Assembly: GCF_016616885.1 (NCBI RefSeq)
Contig: NZ_CP067102.1
Coordinates: 620,001 to 684,000 of the forward strand
Origin: Bradyrhizobium diazoefficiens
GTDB lineage: Bacteria; Pseudomonadota; Alphaproteobacteria; Rhizobiales; Xanthobacteraceae
Direction of reading: 5' to 3'
Length of the DNA: 64,000 nucleotides
This document shows, in pieces, positions 26,993-37,600 of the stretch; position 1 is the stretch's first letter, and every line of letters begins with the position of its first letter. The notes below the pieces were generated by a model. It saw nothing but the letters and a program-made list of their open reading frames with translations, was not told the origin of the DNA and searched no databases. Made by a program: the position numbers and the translations under genes.

Positions 26993-28559
26993 GCCCGAGC
27001 TCCCTCAGGTTTGCCGCAATAGCAAGGTCCAGCTTCGCCGCTTCTTTTTGCTGCTCCCATAGCGTTGCGGCTAGCCTAGCCATTTTGTCTTCGAAGGGCT
27101 CGTCGTCTTCCTCGGCTGCTGCCGCGCCGACATAGCGCCCCGGCGTGAGCACGTGGCCGTGTTTGCGGATGTCTTCCAGCGCTGTGGCCTTGCAGAAGCT
27201 CGGCACGTCGGCGTAGTCGCCGGCGTCTTTGTCGCCGCGCCACGCGTGGTAGGTGCCGGCGATCTTCGCAATGTCTTCGTCAGTCAACTCGCGATGCACG
27301 CGGTCAGTCAACGTGCCCATCTTGCGCGCGTCGATGAACAGCGTCTCGCCGCGACGGTCGCGGAAGCGGCCGTTCTTCTTGTTACGCGCCAGGAACCAGA
27401 GGCAGACCGGAATTTGCGTCGAGTAGAACAGCTGTCCCGGCAGCGCCACCATGCAGTCGACCAGATCGGCTTCGATGATCGCTTTGCGAATCTCTCCCTC
27501 GCCCGACGTATTCGACGACATCGAGCCGTTGGCGAGCACGAAGCCCGCAAGCCCTGTGGGACTGAGATGATGAATGAAATGCTGCACCCAGGCGAAGTTG
27601 GCGTTGCCGGCGGGAGGCGTGCCATAGGCCCAGCGCTTGTCGTCCTTCAACAGATCGCCGCGCCAGTCGGAATCATTGAACGGTGGATTGGCCAGCACAT
27701 AGTCGGCCTTGAGGTCAGGATGGCGGTCATTGTGGAAAGTGTCGCCATGACCGATCTGGGCGTCGATGCCGCGGATGGCGAGATTCATCTTGGCGAGGCG
27801 CCAGGTCGTATAGTTCGATTCCTGACCATAGATCGAGATGTCGCCGAGCTTGCCGGCATGAGCCTCGATGAACTTTTCGCTCTGCACGAACATGCCGCCG
27901 GAGCCGCAGCAGGGATCGTAGACGCGGCCCTTGTAGGGCGCGAGCATCTCGACCAGCACGCGGACGACATGGGACGGCGTATAGAACTGGCCGCCGCTCT
28001 TGCCTTCCGCGCTCGCGAAGCGCGATAGGAAATATTCGTAGACACGGCCGAGCGTGTCCTTGGAACGGTCGGCGGGTGCGCCGAGCGCGATGTCGCTGAC
28101 GAGGTTGATGATCTGACTGAGCCGCTGCTTGTCGAGGCCGGGCCGAGCAAAGTCCTTCGGCAGCACGCTCTTGAGCGAGGTGTTGTCCCGCTCAATCGCG
28201 GTCATGGCGTCGTCGACGAGCTGGCCGATGGTCGGCTGCGGCGCCATCGACTTGAGGTAGCTCCAGCGCGCTTCGGGTGGAACCCAGAAGATATTCCGGG
28301 CGCGATACTCGTCGGGATCCTCGGGATCGGCGCCCTGGGCGCGCTGCGCGTCGAGTTCCGCGTGCTTCGCCTCGAAGGCGTCGGAGATGTATTTGAGGAA
28401 GATCAGCCCGAGCACCACATGCTTGTACTCGGCCGCATCCATGTTGTTGCGCAAGGCGTCCGCCGCCGCCCATAGCTTCGCCTCGAAGGCGCCATTGCCA
28501 TTGGCCTCAGTGCTGCGATCGACTTTTGTCCCTCGGCTCTTCCCCGGACCTCGTGCCAT
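26982..28559 (-). CDS. hsdM: Type I restriction-modification methyltransferase subunit
   Basis: N6-adenine methylase, 525 residues. An N-terminal helical domain ([20 protein letters not shown]) contacts HsdS. SAM-binding motif I is DPCCGSGG (215-222) and catalytic motif IV is NPPF (291-294); both are intact. [14 protein letters not shown] segment precedes motif I as in the family. GGAAGAC precedes the ATG. First gene of the hsdM-hsdS-RhuM-hsdR operon; a 16-bp palindrome lies 103 nt upstream. Confidence 0.95.
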   Translation of the reverse strand: MARGPGKSRGTKVDRSTEANGNGAFEAKLWAAADALRNNMDAAEYKHVVLGLIFLKYISDAFEAKHAELDAQRAQGADPEDPDEYRARNIFWVPPEARWSYLKSMAPQPTIGQLVDDAMTAIERDNTSLKSVLPKDFARPGLDKQRLSQIINLVSDIALGAPADRSKDTLGRVYEYFLSRFASAEGKSGGQFYTPSHVVRVLVEMLAPYKGRVYDPCCGSGGMFVQSEKFIEAHAGKLGDISIYGQESNYTTWRLAKMNLAIRGIDAQIGHGDTFHNDRHPDLKADYVLANPPFNDSDWRGDLLKDDKRWAYGTPPAGNANFAWVQHFIHHLSPTGLAGFVLANGSMSSNTSGEGEIRKAIIEADLVDCMVALPGQLFYSTQIPVCLWFLARNKKNGRFRDRRGETLFIDARKMGTLTDRVHRELTDEDIAKIAGTYHAWRGDKDAGDYADVPSFCKATALEDIRKHGHVLTPGRYVGAAAAEEDDEPFEDKMARLAATLWEQQKEAAKLDLAIAANLRELGHGG

Positions 28560-28662
28560 GTCTTCCAGTCTTTTCCCGTCAAACGTGCGTCCAGTATTAC
28601 GCTACGAGGAAACCCTTGCGCACTATCTTTTTTGCTTAGATCATAACAGGATAGCGTCCAGC

Positions 28663-28678
28663 CGGATCAGCTGATCCG
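28663..28678. promoter_or_regulatory. Perfect palindrome CGGATCAGCTGATCCG upstream of hsdM
   Basis: Sixteen-base perfect palindrome about 103 nt upstream of the hsdM start, beside a lower-GC promoter-like stretch (28570-28655). A candidate operator for the restriction operon; no regulator gene of its own is visible nearby. Confidence 0.4.
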
Positions 28679-28719
28679 CCGGCCAGATAGACCATGTGAG
28701 GTGAATTCGGCGCAACCGC

Positions 28720-28890
28720 CCGATGATGCCATCATGCCGGTGTTTTGCCCGACGTGTCAAAGGGCCTGGCACCCGGAGTTTTGTTCGTCGGTGCGTCCCC
28801 TAGCCACAAGCGCCCTGGCACCCGCGTAACCCATTGATCCCTCAGCCCCCGTCTACTGTGCATGGGGTTGTTTTCGACTTTTGTGTTGGA
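28720..28890. repeat. Probable dispersed intergenic repeat between hsdM and the cyclase
   Basis: Contains CATGCCGGTGTTTTGCCCGA, CGTGTCAA and GCATGGGGTTGTTTTCGA, blocks I recall recurring between genes in Bradyrhizobium. CCTGGCACCCG occurs twice (near 28769 and 28812). No second copy is in this window, so the repeat call rests on memory. No ORF with a ribosome site is present. Confidence 0.35.
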
Positions 28891-28892
28891 GG

Positions 28893-31340
28893 TTACCCTC
28901 TCCGCCGCGCAGCCGAGGCGTCCACGACACTCTCCTCGTCCTCGCGCCAGCCAAGAATCTCCATCGCCAGCACGGGGTGGTTAAACCCCTTGAGCTGGAG
29001 ATCGTCGAGCGCGCGGGCTTCGACGGATTGCTCGACCATGCCGTAGACGCGGCGGCTCACCACGATCTGGTTGGCCAGGGCCTCGCCGCAGAGGCGGGAG
29101 GCGAGGTTGGTGACGCTGCCGATCGCGGCATATTCCAGCCGCTGCTCGAAGCCGACCTGGCCGAGCGTGGCATAGCCGAGCGCGATGCCGATGCCGAAGC
29201 CGAGGCTGTGGCCGCGGTTGCGCCAGCGCTCGGTCAGCGGGCCGATCGTGTCGCGCATCTCCACCGCCATCTTCACGGCGCGTGTGGTGTGGTCCTCGAA
29301 CTGGATCGGCGCGTTGAACAGGATCATCACGCCGTCGCCGGCATATTTGTCGAGCGTACCCTCATATTTGAAGATCAGCTTGCCGAGCGCCGCGTGATAT
29401 TCGCGCAGCACGTTCATCGCCTCTTCCGGCTCGGTCGCTTCCGTGAACGCGGTGAAGCCGCGCAGGTCGCAGAACACCACCGTCACCTCGCGGCGCTGGC
29501 TGGTGAGCAGCCCCTCGGGACTGTCGGAGGAGGCGATCAGCTGCGCCACCTGCGGCGCCAGGAAACGCTCGAGCTTGCGGATGCGCTCGATCTCGCCGAG
29601 CTGGGTCTCGACGCGCTCCTCCAGCGACTTGTTCCAGTTCTTGAGCTGCTCGGTCTGCTCGCGCAGCTTGTCGGCCTGGGCGCGCACGGTCTCGTTCGCC
29701 GTCTCCAGCGCGTGGCTCTTGTGGTCGACCTCGGTGAACAGGCGCGCGTTGCGCATCGCCAGCACCGCCTGGTTGGCGAAGGTGCGCATCAAGCCGGTGA
29801 GGCTGCCCTCGAACGCGCCGCTTAAGCGCCGCAGCACCACCAGCGAGCCGAGCGTGCCCTGCTGGTCGACCAGTGGCACCACCAGCACCGCGTGGAAGCC
29901 GGCATTGATCGCGACATCGCGCAGCGGCTGCGCGGCGGCGTGATCGAGATCGGCAATCGCGATCGGCTCGCCGCTCCTGGCGGCATCGCTCAAAATGTTC
30001 TCGCCTTCGTCGATCGTGACATGGGCGCCGTCAGCCGATTGGTCGATGCCGTCGGCCTCGACCAGATTGAAGCGCCGTCGCTGCGCATCATAGCCGTAGA
30101 TCACCACCGCGTCGGCGTGGCTGATCTCCAGCGCGCGGGCGGCGATGGTCGGCAGCACGGCGTTGAGGTCGAGCGAGGAGGCGACCGCGCGGCCGACCTC
30201 TTCCAGCACCTTCAGCTCGTTGATCGACTGCGCGAGGTCGCGGGTGCGCTCTTCGACCTTTGTTTCGAGATCCGAATAGGTCTCCTGGAGCTGGCCGGCC
30301 ATACGGTTGAACTGGCCGGCGAGCTCTTCCAGCTCGTCGGAGGTGTGCACGTCGATGCGGTGGCTGAAATCGCCTTCGCCGAGCTTGTGCGCGCCGTCGC
30401 GCAGCGCCGTGATCGGGATGATCATGCGGCGTGCGAGCAGCGTGCCGGCGAGGATCGCGACTAGGAGGCCCATGCCGATCAATAGCGCGATGCGCACGAG
30501 CTGGTCGCGGATCGGCGTCAGCGCTTGCACGGTCGGCTGCTCGAACAACACGCTCCAGCCGAGCTTCGGCACCGTGCTCGCGGCCGATAGCACCGCATGG
30601 CCGTTGAAGTCGGTGCCTGACGTATCCGGCTCACGGCCGGGTGCGATCGCAGCCGCGACCTGCGGCAGTTTCGACAAATCCTTGCCGACATCGGGTCCCT
30701 TCGACGAGGCCGCCAGCACGCGGCCGCGTGCGTCGACCACATAGGCAAACGCCGCCTTGCCGACCTGGGCGTCGGACAGGAAGTCGGAGAGGAAGCCGAG
30801 ATCGATCTCGGCCACGGTGACGCCGGCGTTGAAGCCGGAATGCGCCACCGAGATCGACATCACGGGCTTCTCATCGACGAAATTGACGGCCGAGTAGCTG
30901 ACGCCACGGGCAACCGTGTCGGTGAAGCGCATGTCGCGGGAGAGGTCGGCATTGCTGCCGGTCGTGGTCGACTGGCGCGAGACGCGCAGCACCTCGCGGC
31001 CCTCGCCATTGAGCTGGAACAGCTGGGAGACGACCGAGACCTGCTGCAGCAGCTGGGCGTAGTCGGCGCGACGTTTCTCCAGCGTGTCCCGGCTCGCCGT
31101 CGTCACCCAGCTGATCTGGCGCTCGAGCTCGGAGACGGATTGCTCGATGCGCCGGGCCGCGGCCTGCGCCTTGTCCTCGAGCCCGTCGGTCAGCGAGGCC
31201 TTGATGGCGCGATAGGAGATCCAGGTCTCCATCGCGCCGTTGACGGCGAGCACGAACACGACGAGGCCGACGAGGGAGACGACATATTTGGCGAACAGGC
31301 CCTCGCGCAGAAACCAGGTCTTGTCTTTCGCTCCCGCCAT
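28893..31340 (-). CDS. Membrane class III adenylate/guanylate cyclase with Cache, HAMP and GAF
   Basis: 815 residues: TM1 (YVVSLVGLVVFVLAVNGA, about 19-36), a Cache-type extracytoplasmic sensor with TVARGVSYSAVNFVDEKPVM, TM2 (IALLIGMGLLVAILAGTLLA, about 285-305), HAMP (IPITALRDGAHKLGEGDFSH), GAF (SLDLNAVLPTIAARALEISH), a coiled coil, and the cyclase domain. Both metal aspartates are visible (VFCDLRGFTAF, KYAGDGVMILF), with the N/R transition-state pair in GSVTNLASRL. It should make cAMP or cGMP in response to an external and a cytoplasmic signal. A Crp-type regulator lies 2.6 kb away. Confidence 0.9.
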   Translation of the reverse strand: MAGAKDKTWFLREGLFAKYVVSLVGLVVFVLAVNGAMETWISYRAIKASLTDGLEDKAQAAARRIEQSVSELERQISWVTTASRDTLEKRRADYAQLLQQVSVVSQLFQLNGEGREVLRVSRQSTTTGSNADLSRDMRFTDTVARGVSYSAVNFVDEKPVMSISVAHSGFNAGVTVAEIDLGFLSDFLSDAQVGKAAFAYVVDARGRVLAASSKGPDVGKDLSKLPQVAAAIAPGREPDTSGTDFNGHAVLSAASTVPKLGWSVLFEQPTVQALTPIRDQLVRIALLIGMGLLVAILAGTLLARRMIIPITALRDGAHKLGEGDFSHRIDVHTSDELEELAGQFNRMAGQLQETYSDLETKVEERTRDLAQSINELKVLEEVGRAVASSLDLNAVLPTIAARALEISHADAVVIYGYDAQRRRFNLVEADGIDQSADGAHVTIDEGENILSDAARSGEPIAIADLDHAAAQPLRDVAINAGFHAVLVVPLVDQQGTLGSLVVLRRLSGAFEGSLTGLMRTFANQAVLAMRNARLFTEVDHKSHALETANETVRAQADKLREQTEQLKNWNKSLEERVETQLGEIERIRKLERFLAPQVAQLIASSDSPEGLLTSQRREVTVVFCDLRGFTAFTEATEPEEAMNVLREYHAALGKLIFKYEGTLDKYAGDGVMILFNAPIQFEDHTTRAVKMAVEMRDTIGPLTERWRNRGHSLGFGIGIALGYATLGQVGFEQRLEYAAIGSVTNLASRLCGEALANQIVVSRRVYGMVEQSVEARALDDLQLKGFNHPVLAMEILGWREDEESVVDASAARRRG

Positions 31341-31617
31341 CCGGATCCTCTCGCGCCGCGACCGACGCCGGCGCTATGGGCCGTACAGGCCCCACGGCCG
31401 TTCTACCACAATTTGGGCTTTTGGACCGGCAAGGGACTAGCAAGGGGCCGGTAAGGGGCCAGTCAAGGGCGGGTGTGGTTACCGCCGGGGAATGCCGGGA
31501 CGGCTGGCGGGGCGGTGAATTGCCGGAGCCGACAGGCCGTCTCCTCCGTTCGGAGGAAGAACTGTGTGACGAGGCGGCGTAAGGCTGCGCGCGGAGCTCG
31601 ACGCCTTGGTCCGCCAA

Positions 31618-33684
31618 TCACCGATTAAACAGCTGCCGCATCACGTCGTTCATCGGCTGGCTATCCTGCTGCGCCTCAGGCGCGTCCTGGGTCGGAGGGG
31701 TCGGCGAAGCCTGGGGTGCCGGGGTGGTCGGCGCGCCGGGCAGGCTGCGGCTTCGGCCGGTGCCGTTGTTTCCCGCGCCGCTCGAGAGCCCCTGCTGGAT
31801 CAGATTGCCGATCGCTTCCCCCAGCTGGCCGCCGAGCGGATTGTTCTGCCCTTGCCCCTGTCCTTGGCCCTGCTGCTGCGTCTGCGGATTGGCATTGCCC
31901 GCCGCGTTGCCGCCACCCGGTGTGGCGGCGCCGCCGAGGCCGAAGCTGTTCAGGATGTTGCCGAGCCCGGCACCATCGGGGCCGAACAGGCCCTTGCCCA
32001 TCTCACGCAGCCTGGCATAGGCGGCATCCGGATTGTCGAGCACGCCGGCCATATCAGGATAGATCCGCGGTTGCGACCACGCGCCGGTAATCATCACGGG
32101 AATGCCGAAGCCGACCGGATCGGAGGCGCGGCCCTGGCCTTCGGTCGTCATCACCAGTTTCGGCTCGACGCGAAAGCCCATCATCTTGGTGTCGAGCGCG
32201 ATGGTGCCGGCGCCGGTGACGCGCACCAGCGGCCCGATCAGATTGAGATCGGTCGTCACCGCCTGGCCCTTGTCGATGCGGAAGGACGCCGAGAGCTGCG
32301 ACAGGTCGGTGCTCTGCTCCTGGCTGTTGTTCTGGTTGTCCTGCCAGCCCGACAGCGTGCCCGACGTCAGCGAGCGGATCATCTGCGCGACATTGATGCC
32401 GCGGATGGCGCCGTCCTGGAAACTGACGAAGGCCGTGCCCTGCATGTTCGCCATCAGCGCACGCTGGCTGGTGCCGGCGCTGCGCAGCGCGAGCTTGGCT
32501 TGCAGCTTGCCGTCGATCCGGTCGAATTCGGCAAGGCCCTGCAGCAGCGGCAGCGCACGCACACCGACGAGGTCGGAATGCATCGCAAAGCTCGGCGCGC
32601 CGCTGGTCGCATCGAGGATCACCTCGCCCGAGACCTGGCCGCCATAGGCGCCGAGATTGGCGGTGCCCGCCTTCAAGATGCCGCCGGCGAGTTTCGCATC
32701 GAGCGCCAGCGGCGCAAGACGGGCATCGCCGATGACGGCTTCGTTCGCCGAGATCCTGATCTGCGCGTCGACATAGTTGAGCCCGGACACGTCGATCGGC
32801 GCATCGCTCCAAGGCCGCCCGGTCGTGCCGTCAGGCGATTTCGCCAGCGGGATTGCGAGCCGCTGGAAGTCGAGATCGACCTTCACCAGCGGCTTGCTCG
32901 CGATGTCGACCGAGGCCCAGCCGTTGAAGGCGCCATCGCCGAGCGTGCCGTTGACGCCGTTGACCATCACGACCGCGCCATTGAGCCGCAGCTCCGCGTG
33001 GCCGGCGAGCTGAGACTTCAGCACGTCAGGCATGTCGATGGTGAAATCCACCGGCATGGCCTGCCGCTCGATCGGCGGCGCCGGCGTGGTCGCCTTGATG
33101 TCGAACTTGGTCGGGTGCTCGCCAACGCGCGCGGTGCCGGCGATATTGACCTTGCGGTCGCGGCCCATGATCGCTTCGGCATTGATCGCGCTGATGCGGC
33201 CGTCGATGCGATCGCGCAGGCGCGAGAATGCGATTTCGCCGTTGGTGATCTTGACGCGGTCGATGCTCGCGCCATCCATGTCGAGCGCGAGCGGCTTCGG
33301 CGATGCATCGGCGTTGGGCCGGCGCTCACGCAGCAGCGGCTGGTACATCACGGGATGGGTGACGACGATCTCGCTGATGTCAGGGCGGCCCGACCACACG
33401 CTTGCGAGCGACATGTCGGCCTGCACGCTGTCGATCGTCAGGCGCGTGATGCCGCTGCGGTCCTTGGGGTCCTGGAGCGTGAGGTCGTTCAGCGTGACGT
33501 TCAGCGTCGGCCACAGGCTGATCTTGGTGGTGCCGTCGATCGTCAGGCGATAGCCGCTCGCCTGCTCGACGCGCGAGGCGATCGTCGCGGTCAGGAAGCC
33601 CGAAGGGATCCCGATCACCAGCAGGAGGGCGATCACGACGATGATTGCGGCCACCGCCGCGCCGGCGAATTTCACTGCTCTCAT
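31618..33684 (-). CDS. AsmA-family envelope protein
   Basis: 688 residues. One N-terminal helix (AAVAAIIVVIALLLVIGIPS) anchors a long beta-groove protein starting ASGYRLTIDGTTKISLWPTL, with repeated strand-rich segments typical of AsmA/TamB-like lipid-transfer or outer-membrane-homeostasis proteins. The C-terminal AsmA_2-like part ends in a low-complexity Gly/Asn/Gln tail (NPQTQQQGQGQGQGQNNPLG) and a Pro-rich stretch. It is divergent from the Crp-type regulator, with a Crp-like box in the 235-nt intergenic region. Confidence 0.85.
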   Translation of the reverse strand: MRAVKFAGAAVAAIIVVIALLLVIGIPSGFLTATIASRVEQASGYRLTIDGTTKISLWPTLNVTLNDLTLQDPKDRSGITRLTIDSVQADMSLASVWSGRPDISEIVVTHPVMYQPLLRERRPNADASPKPLALDMDGASIDRVKITNGEIAFSRLRDRIDGRISAINAEAIMGRDRKVNIAGTARVGEHPTKFDIKATTPAPPIERQAMPVDFTIDMPDVLKSQLAGHAELRLNGAVVMVNGVNGTLGDGAFNGWASVDIASKPLVKVDLDFQRLAIPLAKSPDGTTGRPWSDAPIDVSGLNYVDAQIRISANEAVIGDARLAPLALDAKLAGGILKAGTANLGAYGGQVSGEVILDATSGAPSFAMHSDLVGVRALPLLQGLAEFDRIDGKLQAKLALRSAGTSQRALMANMQGTAFVSFQDGAIRGINVAQMIRSLTSGTLSGWQDNQNNSQEQSTDLSQLSASFRIDKGQAVTTDLNLIGPLVRVTGAGTIALDTKMMGFRVEPKLVMTTEGQGRASDPVGFGIPVMITGAWSQPRIYPDMAGVLDNPDAAYARLREMGKGLFGPDGAGLGNILNSFGLGGAATPGGGNAAGNANPQTQQQGQGQGQGQNNPLGGQLGEAIGNLIQQGLSSGAGNNGTGRSRSLPGAPTTPAPQASPTPPTQDAPEAQQDSQPMNDVMRQLFNR

Positions 33685-33825
33685 GTCGACTTTCCAACGA
33701 CGGACGAGCGGTGTCGGATCCGGCAGATTGCCCGTCCTTTGCGCCCGTCCTTCACGCCTGAGTTTATCCCGGGACGGGAAGCCGCTCCAAGCGACTAAAA
33801 ATAGTCGGGAGGTGCTGCAAAGTTA

Positions 33826-33841
33826 TGTGACTTATGACACA
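33826..33841. promoter_or_regulatory. Crp-like box TGTGA-N6-ACACA
   Basis: TGTGA (33826-33830), CTTATG, ACACA (33837-33841): one mismatch from TGTGA-N6-TCACA. It lies 79 nt before the Crp-type gene and 142 nt before the divergent asmA gene, the position expected for autoregulation. Confidence 0.4.
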
Positions 33842-33919
33842 CTTCTCCGGCGCGGTTTTACGCGATTCTGACGTTGATGCTTCCAAGCGATTTGCCAAAG
33901 AATTCACAAGGACGTTGAA

Positions 33920-34594
33920 ATGAGCAAGCAGGCCGAATTTGCGGTCATTCTGAAAATGAATGCCATGTTCGCCGATCTTGGTGCGGACGAACTCCAGCGT
34001 TTGTCCAATCTCTGCCACACCCAGCATCTCGGGAACGGCGAGGTGCTGTTCCAGAAAGGGGATCCGGGCGACGCACTGTTCGGCGTGCGCCGCGGCCAGG
34101 TCCGCATCGAGACCGGCGCCTCCGACGGCAGCCGGCTGACGCTCAACTTCATGGGGCCGGGCGATCTGTTCGGCGAGGTCGCGGTGCTGGACGGCCAGAG
34201 CCGCACCGCAGACGCGACCGCCGGCGAGGTGAGCGAATTGTTCGTGCTGCGGCGCGAAGACTTCCTCGCCTTCCTCGAGCGTGAGCCGAAGGTCGCCATC
34301 AAGATCATCGCGCTTCTGTGCCAGCGCATCCGCTGGCAGAGCGAGCGCATGGAGGAATCCATGCTGCAGCCGCTGCCGGTGCGGCTGGCGCGGCGGCTCT
34401 GCGCACTCGCTGCCGATTTCGGCTCCGAGGTGCACATCTCGCAGGAGCAGCTCGGCGTCTTCGTCGGCGCCGCCCGCGAGAGCGTCAACCGCCAGCTTCA
34501 GGCCTGGCGGAAAGAGGCGATCCTCGATCTCCAGCGTGGCCGCATCCTGCTGAGGAACATGACCAAGCTGACGGCGATCGCGCGGAACGAGTAG
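33920..34594 (+). CDS. Crp/Fnr-family regulator with cAMP-pocket signature
   Basis: 224 residues. The cyclic-nucleotide-binding barrel contains GEVAVLDGQSRTADA (85-99), with the Glu, Arg95 and Thr96 expected for cAMP phosphate contact. No N-terminal Cys cluster is present, so it is not an Fe-S Fnr. The C-terminal winged helix has HISQEQLGVFVGAARESVNR for DNA recognition. It is likely a true cAMP-responsive Crp rather than FixK. A cyclase gene (28893-31340) and three Crp-like boxes are in the same window. Confidence 0.88.
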   Translation: MSKQAEFAVILKMNAMFADLGADELQRLSNLCHTQHLGNGEVLFQKGDPGDALFGVRRGQVRIETGASDGSRLTLNFMGPGDLFGEVAVLDGQSRTADATAGEVSELFVLRREDFLAFLEREPKVAIKIIALLCQRIRWQSERMEESMLQPLPVRLARRLCALAADFGSEVHISQEQLGVFVGAARESVNRQLQAWRKEAILDLQRGRILLRNMTKLTAIARNE

Positions 34595-34676
34595 GATCAG
34601 GCGATCGCGGCGAGGTATTTCACGTCGCTGCGACGGCTTCCGCCTGTGTGTTTGCCTGAGCCGAGACTGAGGGAGA

Positions 34677-37600
34677 TTACTCCGCCGCAGGGTGCACGAC
34701 TCTCTTCGGCGCTGGTCCCGCATCCGCAGCCTCATGATGATCGCCGGTCTCGGTATCCTCGCTGTGCACGATCAGCCGCTTGCCGAAGCGCCAGATCAGG
34801 GCGCCGAAATCGTCCATCACCATGAACATCGCGGGCACGAACACCAGCGACAGGATGGTCGAGAAGATCAGGCCGCCGATCACCGCGAGCGCCATCGGCG
34901 AGCGGAACTCGCCGCCGGCGCCGACCGCGAGCGCGCTCGGCATCATGCCTGCGGCCATCGCGATCGTGGTCATCACGATCGGGCGGGCGCGTTTCATGCC
35001 TGCGTCGATCATCGCCTCGTCGCGCGGCTTGCCGGCGTGAATTGCCTCGATCGCGAATTCCACCAGCATGATCGCATTCTTGGTGACGATACCCATCAGC
35101 ATCAGGATGCCGATCCACACCGGCGTGGTGAGCTGCTTGCCGGTGATGAGCAGGGCCGCGATCGCGCCGCCGATCGAGAGCGGCAGCGAGAACAGGATGG
35201 TGATCGGCTGCAGGAAGGTGCCGAACAGCAGCACCAGCACCGCATAGACCATCATCAGGCCGGCCGTGATCGCGGTGGCGAAGCCGTCGGAGAGCTCGTT
35301 GAGGCTTTCGGCATCGCCCGAGGGTGAGACCTTCACGCCCTTCGGCAGGCTCTTCATGACAGGCAGGTCGTAGATCTTCTTGGTCGCGTCGCCGAGCGCA
35401 GCGGAGCCGACGAGGTCGGCGGCGACGGTAGCCTGCCGCTCGCGGTCGTAGCGGTTGATGCTGGTCGGGCCCTGATCGAGCTTGACGTCGGCGATGACCG
35501 AGAGCGGCACGCCGCCCTTCTCGCCGTGCTCGCCGAGCGGCACGCGCAGCTGCTCCAGCGTCTTGAGATTGCCGCGCGCGGCATCCTCGAGCTGCACGCG
35601 GATCGGAACCAGGCGGTCGCCGACGTCGAATTTGGCAAGCGCCGGACCGACGTCGCCAATCGTCGCGACACGGATGGTCTGCGACAGGCTTTCGGTCGAG
35701 ACGCCCAGCCGCGCGGCGAGATCGGCGCGCGGCTCGATGCGCAGCTCGGGCCGTTCCAGCGAGGTTTCCGAGATGACGTTGGCGATGGTCGGAATCCGCT
35801 TCATCTGCGTCGCGAGCTCGCTGGCGACGTTGTTGACGATGTTGGCATCGACGCCGGTCACGACCAGCGAGATCGCCCGCAGTCCGTTCTCGTCCAGGAA
35901 CCAGAAGCGGATATCGGGAACGTTCTCCAGCTCCTGGCTGATCGAGAATTCGAGCTCACGCTGGGTGATGCTGCGGTCGTTCTTGGGCGTGTAATTGATG
36001 ATCAGGGCGGCACGCCGGACTTCCTGGGTGCCCGGAGGAACGCGCCCGCCGTCGACGAAGATGCTCTTCACCTCGGGCCGCTTGCGCAGGCGCGCGACGA
36101 TGTCCTCGGTGACCTTTTCGGTGTAGGCGAGCTGCGTACCCGGGGGCAGCTCGAGGGCCAGCAGCGAGCGGGCGCTGTCCTGCGCCGGCAGGAAGCCCTG
36201 CGGCAGCAGCGTGATGCTCCAGATCGAGGCCGCGAAGATGCCGAAGCCGATCAGCACGGTGATGAAATAGTGTTTCACCGACCAAGATACGATTCTGTGG
36301 TAGCTCCGCAGAATGCGGCCCGGCGGCGGCTCTTCGTGATTGCCGTGCTTGAGGAAGTAGGCGGCCAGCATCGGCGTCACGAACCGTGCCGCGAGCAGCG
36401 AGAAGAACACCTGCACCGAGACGGTGATGCCGAACTGCTTGAAGAACTGTCCGGCGATGCCCGACATGAAGCTCGCGGGCGCGAAGATCGCGATGATGGT
36501 CAGCGAGATCGCGATCACGGCGAGGCCGATCTCGTCGGCGGCTTCGAGCGCGGCACGATAGGGCGATTTGCCCATGTTCATGTGCCGTACGATGTTCTCG
36601 ATCTCGACGATGGCGTCGTCGACCAGAATACCTGTCGACAGCGTGATGGCGAGGAAGCTGACGAGGTTGAGCGAGAAACCGAGAATGTCCATCGCCCAGA
36701 ACGCCGGGAAGATCGACAGCGGCAGCGAGACTGCGGCAATGACGGTGGCGCGCAGGTCGCGCAGGAACAACAGAACGATGACGACGGCGAGGATGGCGCC
36801 CTCGAACAGGGTCGAGATCGCCGCTTCGTAATTGCCGTTGGTGTATTCGACGGAGGTGTCGATCAGCTTGAGGTCGACGTCGGGATAGGCGGCCTTGAGC
36901 GCGTCGATGCGCTTCTGCACGGCTTCGGCGACCTTCACGTCGCTGGCGCCCTTGGAGCGCTTGATGCCGAGCGCGACCACCGGCTCACCGTTGAAGCGTG
37001 CGAAGGTGCGCCGGTCGGCGATGGTGTCGGTCACGGTGCCGAGATCGTCGAGCCGGACCTCGCCGCCGCCGAACAGCGGGACCATGGTGCCGGCGAGATC
37101 GCTCAGCGTCTTGGCGCCGGCCAGCGTCCGGATCGCCTGGTCGTTCTTGCCGATCTCGGCGCGGCCGCCGGCGACGTCGACATTGGTGCCGCGCAGGCTC
37201 TGGCTCACATTGACGGCGGTCAGCCCCATCGCCTGCAGGCGGTCGGGATCGAGCGAGACCAGGATCTCGCGCTCGACACCGCCGATGCGCTCGACCTGGG
37301 CGACGCCGCGCACGCCTTGCAGTGCGCGCTTGACCACGTCGTCGACGAAATAGGAGAGCTGCTCCGGCGTCTTGCCGGGCGAGATCGCGGCATAGGTGAC
37401 GATCGGCAGGCCGATCACGTCGACGCGCTGGATCAGCGGCTCGGTGACGTTCTGCGGCAGGTTCGAGCGCACGCGCGTCACCGCGTCCTTGACGTCATTG
37501 AGTGCGCGGTCGGTGTTGGTCTCCAGCGCGAACTGGATGGTGGTGACCGACACGCCGTCGGTAATCGAGGACGTGATGTGCCGCACGCCCTCCACACCCG

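Noticed and set aside
31606..33798. 730-codon open frame on the plus strand
   Set aside because: Antisense to asmA, which has a membrane anchor and family features.
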